Source: Emcibacter sp. (GTDB lineage Bacteria; Pseudomonadota; Alphaproteobacteria; Sphingomonadales; Emcibacteraceae). From it: a stretch of 10,746 nt of DNA. The notes below the pieces were generated by a model. The model did not search any database and had not been told where the DNA came from. It saw only the letters and a program-made list of their open reading frames with translations. The translations under genes were made by a program, and so were the position numbers. The stretch's first letter is position 1, and every line of letters begins with the position of its first letter. Below are positions 1-5,740 of the stretch, piece by piece. The stretch lies in NCBI GenBank assembly GCA_027019205.1, contig JALUWZ010000106.1, positions 1 to 10,746 of the forward strand, read 5' to 3'.

Positions 1-113
1 GGTACCGTAATATGTTGCAACAGACCCGCGACCCGCGCCGCATGGCCAAGGCCGGTCCGGTGGCTGGCATCAAGCCGGATGAGCAGCCTTATCTGGTCAA
101 CGAGATCAGCCAT
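1..113 (-). CDS. PseG-like UDP-sugar hydrolase, N-terminal fragment (cut by window edge)
   Basis: Reading leftward from 113 there is an open frame with no stop to the window edge. Its start resembles PseG (UDP-2,4-diacetamido-2,4,6-trideoxy-L-altropyranose hydrolase). The stretch RLLIRLDASHRTGLGHAAR matches the family pattern of Arg, Asp-Ala-Ser, Gly-x-Gly-His and Arg that opens the GT-B-like fold and holds the general-base His. PseG releases UDP from the sugar just before the PseI condensation, so its place downstream of pseI fits. I chose ATG at 113 because PseG proteins begin a few residues before this motif and a GAGGA lies 10 bases upstream. An in-frame GTG at 161 overlaps the preceding stop (GTGA), has no clear ribosome binding site and would add 16 residues. 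Only about 37 residues are visible, so a related GT-B sugar hydrolase or transferase remains possible. Confidence 0.6.
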   Translation of the reverse strand, partial: MADLVDQIRLLIRLDASHRTGLGHAARVAGLLQHITV

Positions 114-157
114 GGCAACAGGGTCCTCAAGCTCCTTTCGGTCTGTAGCCAATATGG

Positions 158-1234
158 TCACAAATCATTGGCAGCCTCCATAAGTTTATGTGCAGCTTTT
201 TCTATACGGGGGCCATCGTAATCCCCTGTTACCCATAAATTCAACACCATTTCACCCCACGGGTCCGATAAAGACGGCGTGCCGGACAGATATTCCGCCG
301 GCAATTCGCGCCATAGCGACCGGTAATTGATCCCGGCATCCACCCCGCCGGCCCACAGGTGGCGGGTGAAAATATCACGGCCCTCTGGCACCCGGCGGAT
401 CAGCCGCCACGGCACCGGTTGCGGCAGCGGTACCGGCTGCAGCATATCATCAAGCGGGGCCAGCGCCCGGTTCCACATCTCGCGACGTTCAAGGCGCCGT
501 GACCTTTCCCCGGGAAACCGGTCAAGCTGCGCCACAAGCCGGGCTGTATTTTTATCATCAAAACGAAAACGGACGAGGGCGGATTCCCCCTGACATATCC
601 GCGCCAGTTCCCGTGATGACGTCCCCATATTTTTACGGATCGCCCGCCGTTCGAGCATGTATTTTTCTTCCAGTTTTTCTGCCTTGCTGTCCAGCATATC
701 ATAGCTGGAAACCCGCTGCCGGAGTGCTCTGGCAAGTGACCGGTCACTGGTCATCAGTGCGCCGCCACTGCCGACCTCTATCGGTTTGGCATAGCCGAAA
801 CTTGTCAATAGCGCATCACCAAAGGGTGCGGCCCCCTGCAGCCGGACCGCATTGGTATCATTTTCTACAATGACCCAGCCATGAGCGCGGGCATAGTCGG
901 TCATTTCCGGATAGTCTCCCACAAAACCGTAAAGATGCGTCGGCATGACAATCCCCGGTCTCTCACAATCCATCATGGCCTCTGTAAAGGCCCGGTCATC
1001 AGGCAATCCGCTCAGGGGCGATACAGGAACAGGGACGGCAAGCCCGCCGCCCGCCCGGATGGCGATCCCCAGCACCGGGCAGATATTTTCCGGCAGCAAC
1101 ACCGGCAAAGGCCCCGCCGCCCCGTCCTGAAAAACCTCGATCAGGGCCACAAGGGCGGACCGCGCCCGCCCGGCCATTACCGCATGCTCATAGCCAAACA
1201 GGCGGGCAAGCTTCTGTTCAGGGGCGCCCGTCAT
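158..1234 (-). CDS. Atypical DegT/DnrJ/EryC1-family PLP-dependent protein
   Basis: This 358-residue protein is related to the DegT/DnrJ/EryC1/StrS sugar aminotransferases (fold-type I PLP enzymes, cytosolic). GRARSAL (22-28) occupies the PLP-phosphate-binding position. VENDTNAV (123-130) replaces the usual IED-x-A-Q-A segment but keeps an Asp (D126) that could contact the pyridine nitrogen. SFGYAKPIEVGSGGAL (145-160) keeps the Schiff-base Lys (K150) in a recognisable context. Sequence between Asp and Lys is shorter than in the canonical paralogue at 2403-3716. The middle (about 180-205) is rich in Glu, Lys and Arg and probably helical. I chose ATG 1234, 4 bases after the pseI stop with GGTGGAA upstream; a longer frame back to 1285 would overlap pseI. 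Its stop touches the PseG-like frame, so the three genes look like one operon. Substrate is unknown; amination of an activated sugar is an inference from family and neighbours. Confidence 0.75.
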   Translation of the reverse strand: MTGAPEQKLARLFGYEHAVMAGRARSALVALIEVFQDGAAGPLPVLLPENICPVLGIAIRAGGGLAVPVPVSPLSGLPDDRAFTEAMMDCERPGIVMPTHLYGFVGDYPEMTDYARAHGWVIVENDTNAVRLQGAAPFGDALLTSFGYAKPIEVGSGGALMTSDRSLARALRQRVSSYDMLDSKAEKLEEKYMLERRAIRKNMGTSSRELARICQGESALVRFRFDDKNTARLVAQLDRFPGERSRRLERREMWNRALAPLDDMLQPVPLPQPVPWRLIRRVPEGRDIFTRHLWAGGVDAGINYRSLWRELPAEYLSGTPSLSDPWGEMVLNLWVTGDYDGPRIEKAAHKLMEAANDL

Positions 1235-1238
1235 ATGG

Positions 1239-2288
1239 CTATTCCACCATATCCCGCGACAGGGGACTGCCCCGGGCAATATCACGGGTGGCTTTTTTAC
1301 CGATCACCTCGTCATAATATTTTGGCAGAAGGCCAAGACCGGGCCGGATGGAGCGGATATTTTCGGCGCTGAAAACTTCCCCCTTGCGAAGCGGGGCCAC
1401 GACATAGAGACTGCGGCGGAACCGCTGATTTTCCCGTTCACTCGGCTTGAGATCATAACTGACCTGGCCGAGGGCCGAATGGGCTGTCCGGCAGGTTGCC
1501 ACCAGTTCGGAAAATTCCTGTGGTTCGAGCGAGAAATCACTATCCACCCCGCCCTCGGCCCGGCTGAGGGTAATATGCTTTTCAATCACCGACGCGCCGA
1601 GTGCGGTTGCCGCCACCGGCACCGCAATGCCGTAACTGTGATCCGACAGGCCGGAAAGGATATCAAACCTGTGGGCAATATCCTGCATGGTGACAAGATT
1701 GGCCTCGGCGGGGTCACTCGGATAGCCACTGACACAATGCAGCACTACGAGATTTTCATTGTGACATTCGCGAACCGCCTCGATCGCCTCGCCGATCTCG
1801 TCCCGGCTCGCGAGACCGGTTGACATGATGATCGGCTTGCCGGTACTCGCGGCATAGCGGATCAGCGGCAGGTCGATAATCTCGAAAGAGGCAATTTTAT
1901 AGGCGGGCGCATTCAGGTCTTCGAGAAAATCAACCGCTGTCCTGTCAAAGGGCGAACTGAACAGGGTAATATTCCGTTTGGCCGCATGATCAAATAATTC
2001 GCGGTGCCAGTCCCACGGCGTATGGGCCTCGTCATACAGCTCATAAAGCGTGCGTCCGGCCCACAGCCCCTCTGTCACGCGGAATTCATCACTGTCATGA
2101 TCAATCGTTATGGTATCAGCGGTATAGGTCTGCAGCTTCACCGCCTGGACCCCGGCCTTCTTCGCCGCGTCAATAATTTTCAGCGCCCGGCCCATATCCT
2201 GATTATGATTGCCGGACATTTCCGCAATGATATAGGGGGGATGCCCCGCCCCGAGATGATCCTTGCCGATCTGAATGTTTTTATTCAC
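1239..2288 (-). CDS. pseI: Pseudaminic acid synthase PseI (NeuB family)
   Basis: PseI condenses 2,4-diacetamido-2,4,6-trideoxy-L-altrose with phosphoenolpyruvate to form pseudaminic acid. The protein is 349 residues from GTG 2288, normal for the family. PPYIIAEMSGNHNQD opens the TIM barrel, followed by AVKLQTYTADTIT. GLWAGRTLYELYDEAHTPW marks PseI rather than sialic (NeuB) or legionaminic (NeuI-type) synthases. AYKIASFEIIDLPLI, IMSTGLA, LSDHSYG (214-220) and EKHITL (236-241) follow; the last two carry the expected metal and substrate His residues. The C-terminal 60 residues form the SAF (antifreeze-like) domain with RRSLYVVAPLRKGE and GLGLLPKYYDEVIGK. An in-frame ATG at 2306 would add six residues, but it has no Shine-Dalgarno and lies about at the predicted transcription start. 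GTG 2288 has AGGGAAG upstream. The gene is first in a tight minus-strand operon with the DegT-like and PseG-like genes. Confidence 0.93.
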   Translation of the reverse strand: MNKNIQIGKDHLGAGHPPYIIAEMSGNHNQDMGRALKIIDAAKKAGVQAVKLQTYTADTITIDHDSDEFRVTEGLWAGRTLYELYDEAHTPWDWHRELFDHAAKRNITLFSSPFDRTAVDFLEDLNAPAYKIASFEIIDLPLIRYAASTGKPIIMSTGLASRDEIGEAIEAVRECHNENLVVLHCVSGYPSDPAEANLVTMQDIAHRFDILSGLSDHSYGIAVPVAATALGASVIEKHITLSRAEGGVDSDFSLEPQEFSELVATCRTAHSALGQVSYDLKPSERENQRFRRSLYVVAPLRKGEVFSAENIRSIRPGLGLLPKYYDEVIGKKATRDIARGSPLSRDMVE

Positions 2289-2307
2289 CGCATTGCTTCC
2301 CTTCATT

Positions 2308-2326
2308 TGGCCTGATTATAGGGCCA
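2308..2326. promoter_or_regulatory. Inverted repeat overlapping the pseI -10 box
   Basis: TGGCC-N9-GGCCA is a 19-base interrupted palindrome whose spacer contains the TATAAT box of the predicted pseI promoter. A site in this position would suit a repressor dimer. The arms are only five bases and GGCC is self-complementary, so chance occurrence is quite possible. Confidence 0.3.
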
Positions 2327-2342
2327 TAATATTTTCTGTAAA
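2315..2342 (-). promoter_or_regulatory. Predicted sigma70-type promoter of pseI
   Basis: On the minus strand, TTTACA (2342-2337, five of six to consensus) is followed after 16 bases by a perfect TATAAT (2320-2315). The expected start of transcription is near 2308, giving a leader of about 20 bases that contains AGGGAAG ahead of GTG 2288. This should drive pseI and the two genes behind it. Activity is inferred from sequence only. Confidence 0.6.
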
Positions 2343-2345
2343 CAT

Positions 2346-2372
2346 TTGCCCGATAATGATACTGTCGGGCAA
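2346..2372. promoter_or_regulatory. 8-bp perfect inverted repeat in the divergent intergenic region
   Basis: TTGCCCGA-N11-TCGGGCAA is a perfect 8-base inverted repeat lying just upstream of the predicted pseI -35 box and 30 bases before the divergent aminotransferase ATG. It is not followed by a T-tract on either strand, so it is unlikely to be a terminator. It could be an operator serving both genes or, if transcribed, a 5' leader hairpin for the plus-strand gene. I found no convincing plus-strand -35/-10 pair, although GATAAT (2352-2357) lies partly in the left arm. Confidence 0.45.
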
Positions 2373-2402
2373 TCAAAAATAATCAGGATAAAGCAGACTA
2401 CC

Positions 2403-3716
2403 ATGGCAAAACTGGCATTACTCGGCGGCGACCCTGTTCGGACAAAATTATTCCCGGCCCATAATTTTATCGGTAAGGAAGAAAAGCAGAAAGTCATGGA
2501 GATCATGGACAACGGCGTGCTGTCGCGCTATCTCGGCGTCTGGCATGAAGATTTCTACGGCGGTGACGAAGTCCGGGCGTTTGAGCGGGAATGGGCCGCT
2601 GATTATCAGGCAAAGCACGGGATAGCCGTCAACAGCTGTACCAGCGGTCTTTATGCTGCGGTCGGTGCCGCCGGTGTCGGGCCGGGGGATGAGGTCATCG
2701 TCTCGCCCTATACCATGGTGGCCTCTGTTACCGCCGCTATCGCCTTTAACGCGGTGCCGGTCTTTGCCGATATTGACCCGGATAATTTTTGCCTGAGTCC
2801 CGATAGCATCCGCGCGCGAATAACCGACCGCACAAAGGCCATTATCGTCGTCCATCTGTTCGGTCATCCGGCAGATATGGACGAGATCATGGAAATCGCC
2901 CGCGCGCATAATATTACCGTGATCGAGGATTGCGCCCAGGCCCCCTGCGCCACCTATCGGGGCCGTCCGGTCGGCACCCTCGGCCATATGGGGGTGTTCT
3001 CGCTTAATTATCACAAGCATATCCATTCGGGCGAGGGCGGCATTGTGGTGACCAATGATGACCGGCTGGCCGACCGGTTACAGCTTATCAGGAACCATGC
3101 CGAGGCGGTCGTCACCGGGCGCGAGGTTGACAGTCTGGTCAATATGGTCGGCTTTAATTTCCGCATGGGCGAACTTGAAGCCGGGATTGGCCGGATGCAG
3201 CTTGGCAAAAGCCGGCAACTTGTGGCCCGCCGCCGGGAAAACCTCGCCTATTTCAACCGCAACCTGCCGACCATTCCGGGGCTGAGTATTGCCCCGGTCG
3301 CCGAATATGTCGAGCATTCCTATTATGTCGCGGCGCTGAAATATGACCCTGAGGTCGCCGGACTGTCGCGGGATATGCTGATCCGGGCGCTTCATGCGGA
3401 ATTGCCGGAAACGGAGATGCGCAAGGGCCATGGCCCGCTGATCAGCGGCGGCTATGTCAAGCCAATCTATCTTTATCCGATGTTCCGGCAGCAGACTGCC
3501 TACGGCGATAAAGGCTGCCCCTTCCGATGTCCCCATTATACCGGCGAGGTAAATTATCAGGCCGGCATATGTCCCGAGGTCGAGCGCGCCCATGAAGCCA
3601 CCCTGATCTCCCACGAATTTATGCAACCGTCCATGACAACAGACGATATTGATGATGTGCTGAAAGCCTTTGGCAAGATCGCAGACAATATTGATATTTT
3701 AAGAAATGCGGGGTGA
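2403..3716 (+). CDS. DegT/DnrJ/EryC1/StrS-family sugar aminotransferase
   Basis: This 437-residue PLP enzyme probably transfers an amino group to a keto sugar nucleotide or related sugar for surface-glycan synthesis. Visible family features are NSCTSGLYAA (77-86, phosphate binding), SPYTMVAS (101-108), IEDCAQA (174-180, D176 for the pyridine nitrogen), SLNYHKHIHSGEGG (200-213, Schiff-base K205) and FNFRMGELEAGIGRMQLGK (251-269). The Lys excludes the RfbH-like dehydrases, which have His there. It is longer than typical PseC (about 380 residues) and has an extra C-terminal part with KPIYLYPMF and a Cys/His cluster (C372, C376, H378, C390), then CPEVERAHE. I chose ATG 2403 because homology begins there; the frame extends back to a TTG at 2346, inside the inverted repeat. 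AGGA lies about 14 bases upstream, a loose spacing. It is divergent from pseI. Its exact substrate cannot be assigned. Confidence 0.88.
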   Translation: MAKLALLGGDPVRTKLFPAHNFIGKEEKQKVMEIMDNGVLSRYLGVWHEDFYGGDEVRAFEREWAADYQAKHGIAVNSCTSGLYAAVGAAGVGPGDEVIVSPYTMVASVTAAIAFNAVPVFADIDPDNFCLSPDSIRARITDRTKAIIVVHLFGHPADMDEIMEIARAHNITVIEDCAQAPCATYRGRPVGTLGHMGVFSLNYHKHIHSGEGGIVVTNDDRLADRLQLIRNHAEAVVTGREVDSLVNMVGFNFRMGELEAGIGRMQLGKSRQLVARRRENLAYFNRNLPTIPGLSIAPVAEYVEHSYYVAALKYDPEVAGLSRDMLIRALHAELPETEMRKGHGPLISGGYVKPIYLYPMFRQQTAYGDKGCPFRCPHYTGEVNYQAGICPEVERAHEATLISHEFMQPSMTTDDIDDVLKAFGKIADNIDILRNAG

Positions 3717-3730
3717 AAATCAGACCCCGT
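3708..3730. terminator. Candidate hairpin terminator between convergent genes
   Basis: CGGGGT (3709-3714) pairs with ACCCCG (3724-3729) around a 9-base loop, with a further G-T pair outside. The hairpin includes the stop codons of both convergent genes. On the minus strand it is followed by ATTTCTTAAAATAT, moderately T-rich, so it fits best as the terminator of the bolA-hydrolase operon. On the plus strand no T-tract follows. Confidence 0.4.
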
Positions 3731-4361
3731 CGCGAACGAAGGGATTGCTTTTGCGCTCCTGGCCAAAGCTCGACATCGGCCCGTGGCCCGAGATAAATCG
3801 GGTCTCATCACCGAGCGGCCATAATTTTTCCCGGATGGAGCGGATCAGGGTATCATGGTCGCCGCGCGGAAAGTCGGTGCGGCCAATGGAGCCTTGAAAC
3901 AGCACATCGCCGACAAAGGCAAAACCGCTGCCCCTTTCGTAAAATATCACATGGCCCGGTGTATGGCCGGGGCAGAAATATACCTCAAGTGTGATTGAGC
4001 CGACAGTGACTTTATCGCCATCCTCCAGCCATTCATCCGGGGTGAATACACGGCCCTCCGGCAGGCCGTAATTGCGGCAGTTTTCCGGAATCTGGTCAAT
4101 CCAGAACCTGTCTTCCTTTCCGGGGCCGATGATGGGGATGTCCAAAGCTTCCGCCAGCTCCGCCGCGCCGCCGGCGTGATCAAGATGGCCGTGGGTGATC
4201 AGGATTTTTTCAGCTGCGACACCATATTTTTTGATCGCCGCAAGGATGCTGTCAACATCGCCGCCGGGATCAATGACGGCCCCCTGCATGGTTGCATCAT
4301 CCCAGACAAGGCTGCAATTCTGCTCAAACGGGGTGACCGGTATGATTTTTACTTTCAACAT
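3720..4361 (-). CDS. MBL-fold metallo-hydrolase (YcbL/glyoxalase II-like)
   Basis: This 213-residue cytosolic protein belongs to the metallo-beta-lactamase-fold hydrolases, close in layout to YcbL-type glyoxalase II-like enzymes. The metal ligands are visible in order: THGHLDH (56-62), CPGHTPGH (130-137, with the ligand His of motif 3), GDVLFQGSIGRTDFP (151-165, bridging Asp D152) and SGHGP (191-195). The length suits the short single-domain group lacking the C-terminal helical domain of classical glyoxalase II. A thioesterase such as S-D-lactoylglutathione hydrolysis is possible but not shown. ATG 4361 is preceded by GGAAGAG and begins 4 bases after the bolA stop, so the two are probably translated together. 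A frame starting at 4388 would overlap bolA and is less likely. It ends 3 bases from the convergent aminotransferase. Confidence 0.88.
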   Translation of the reverse strand: MLKVKIIPVTPFEQNCSLVWDDATMQGAVIDPGGDVDSILAAIKKYGVAAEKILITHGHLDHAGGAAELAEALDIPIIGPGKEDRFWIDQIPENCRNYGLPEGRVFTPDEWLEDGDKVTVGSITLEVYFCPGHTPGHVIFYERGSGFAFVGDVLFQGSIGRTDFPRGDHDTLIRSIREKLWPLGDETRFISGHGPMSSFGQERKSNPFVRDGV

Positions 4362-4365
4362 GGCT

Positions 4366-4632
4366 TTACTCTTCCGGTGAACGGGCATCTAGGGACAGGG
4401 CGTGAACCGGTCCTGCCATTTCGTCCTTCAGGATGCGGTAGATTTCCCGCTGGCGCGCCACCCGGCCTTTGCCGGTAAAATCGGGCGAGACGATCAAAAG
4501 TCTGAAATGGCTTTCTCCCGCCGCTCTTGCCCCGGCATGGCCCGCATGTTTTGCCGATTCATCAATAAGCTCAAGATGGGCAATATTCAGCCCGGCCCGT
4601 AATTTCTGTTCAATGGTTTCTGCGACAGTCAT
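4366..4632 (-). CDS. bolA: BolA family protein
   Basis: The 88-residue product has the BolA signature throughout: IEQKLRAGL near the start, LELIDESAKHAGHAGARAAG (20-39), SHFRLLIVSPDFTGKGRVAR (41-60), REIYRILKDEMAGPVHALSL. BolA proteins bind a [2Fe-2S] cluster jointly with a monothiol glutaredoxin and some act as transcriptional regulators. The His in HALSL (H77) corresponds to the conserved C-terminal cluster ligand. AGGA (4644-4641) lies 8 bases before ATG 4632, which gives the normal BolA length; the frame continues upstream to 4773, but that part has no BolA similarity and overlaps cobS. The gene is followed 4 bases later by the MBL hydrolase and is divergent from cobS. Placement beside cobS-cobT agrees with what I recall for many Alphaproteobacteria. 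Confidence 0.93.
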   Translation of the reverse strand: MTVAETIEQKLRAGLNIAHLELIDESAKHAGHAGARAAGESHFRLLIVSPDFTGKGRVARQREIYRILKDEMAGPVHALSLDARSPEE

Positions 4633-4655
4633 AGCTGTAATCCTGTTTTTTACAC

Positions 4656-4686
4656 TTGACGAAACTGCCACAATGAACGACATAAT
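4656..4686 (+). promoter_or_regulatory. Possible promoter of cobS-cobT
   Basis: TTGACG (4656-4661, five of six) and CATAAT (4681-4686, five of six) are separated by 19 bases, slightly longer than optimal. Transcription would start near 4693, which is upstream of the chosen cobS ATG (4718) and downstream of two earlier in-frame ATGs (4673 and 4685). No cobalamin riboswitch is apparent in the 85 bases between bolA and cobS. Confidence 0.35.
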
Positions 4687-4717
4687 GGAAGCATATAAGT
4701 TAAAAATGGATAGAGTA

Positions 4718-5716
4718 ATGACCGCGACACAAAGCACACAGCCCGGAGACGGCCTGCCGGATATTAAAATCAATGTCCGTCAGGTTTTTGGTATCGACAG
4801 CGATATCGAGGTTCCCGGATTTTCCGAAGCCGACGATCATGTCCCGGAACGGGATGATAATTATATCTTTGACCATGATACCACCCTCGCGGTGCTGGCG
4901 GGCTTTGCCTATAACCGGCGGGTGATGCTTCAGGGCTATCACGGCACCGGCAAATCGACCCATATCGAACAGATCGCCGCCCGGCTCAACTGGCCTTGCG
5001 TCCGGGTTAATCTGGACAGTCATATCAGCCGGATTGACCTTGTCGGCAAGGATGCCATCGTGCTGCGCGACGGGGTTCAGGTCACCGAATTCCAGGAAGG
5101 CATCCTGCCCTGGGCGCTGCAAAGCCCGACCGCGCTGGTATTTGATGAATATGACGCCGGACGTCCGGATGTGATGTTTGTTATTCAGCGCGTGCTCGAA
5201 GTGTCGGGCAAGATGACCCTGCTGGACCAGAACAAGGTCATTCACCCCCATCCGTCATTCCGGCTGTTTGCCACCACCAATACCATTGGCCTTGGCGATA
5301 CCTCGGGCCTTTATCACGGCACCCAGCAGATTAATCAGGGACAGATGGACCGGTGGAATATTGTCTCGACCCTGAATTATCTGCCTCATGATGTGGAGGA
5401 AAATATCGTCCTCGCCAAATTACCGTCTTTACAGGATAAAAAGGGCCAGAAGCTGATCCGCCAGATGGTGCAGGTCGCCGACCTCAGCCGCAGCGGATTT
5501 ATCAACGGCGATATTTCAACCGTCATGTCGCCGCGTACGGTGCTGACATGGGCGGAAAATATGGAAATTTTCAAGGATGTCGCCTTTGCCTTCCGCCTGA
5601 CTTTCCTCAATAAATGTGATGAGCTGGAACGGCCTGTGGTGGCGGAATATTATCAGCGTTGCTTCGGCACCGAATTGCCTGAATCCGCTGTCTTTCCGGT
5701 AAGCCAGCCCGAATAG
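4718..5716 (+). CDS. cobS: Cobaltochelatase subunit CobS (AAA+ ATPase)
   Basis: CobS is the MoxR-like AAA+ ATPase subunit of the aerobic cobaltochelatase. With CobT it forms the chaperone-like complex that powers CobN to insert cobalt into hydrogenobyrinate a,c-diamide during B12 synthesis. The 332-residue product is the usual CobS length. RQVFGIDSD and VPGFSEADDHVPE form the N-terminal CobS region. GYHGTGKST (73-81) is Walker A, ALVFDEYDAGRPDVMF (139-154) holds Walker B and following residues, FATTNT (184-189) is sensor 1 and SPRT (271-274) lies in the sensor 2 region. GLYHGTQQINQGQMDRW is typical of CobS. The frame is open back to 4469, but ATG 4718 gives the family-typical start and has GGATAGAG just upstream. 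Three earlier in-frame ATGs (4673, 4685, 4706) are less well placed. cobT follows after 24 bases. Confidence 0.95.
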   Translation: MTATQSTQPGDGLPDIKINVRQVFGIDSDIEVPGFSEADDHVPERDDNYIFDHDTTLAVLAGFAYNRRVMLQGYHGTGKSTHIEQIAARLNWPCVRVNLDSHISRIDLVGKDAIVLRDGVQVTEFQEGILPWALQSPTALVFDEYDAGRPDVMFVIQRVLEVSGKMTLLDQNKVIHPHPSFRLFATTNTIGLGDTSGLYHGTQQINQGQMDRWNIVSTLNYLPHDVEENIVLAKLPSLQDKKGQKLIRQMVQVADLSRSGFINGDISTVMSPRTVLTWAENMEIFKDVAFAFRLTFLNKCDELERPVVAEYYQRCFGTELPESAVFPVSQPE

Positions 5717-5740
5717 GGCCGGGAATTTCATGGATATTTC

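Noticed and set aside
12..221. 69-codon plus-strand frame at the left edge
   Set aside because: It is antisense to the PseG-like start and the DegT-like end, whose minus-strand proteins show clear family motifs.
881..1372. 163-codon open frame on the plus strand opposite the DegT-like gene and the pseI end
   Set aside because: It runs antisense to two well-supported genes, its protein is Arg/Pro/His-rich with no recognisable motif, and no ribosome binding site stands out.
2346..2402. TTG start extending the plus-strand aminotransferase by 19 residues
   Set aside because: The TTG lies in an inverted repeat without a ribosome binding site, and family similarity begins at the ATG at 2403.
4469..4717. 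Upstream extension of the cobS frame
   Set aside because: It lies antisense to bolA, shows no CobS similarity, and would start upstream of the likely promoter. ATG 4718 gives the family length.
4633..4717. Possible cobalamin riboswitch before cobS
   Set aside because: The space is only 85 bases and contains no B12-box-like core or adequate stems.
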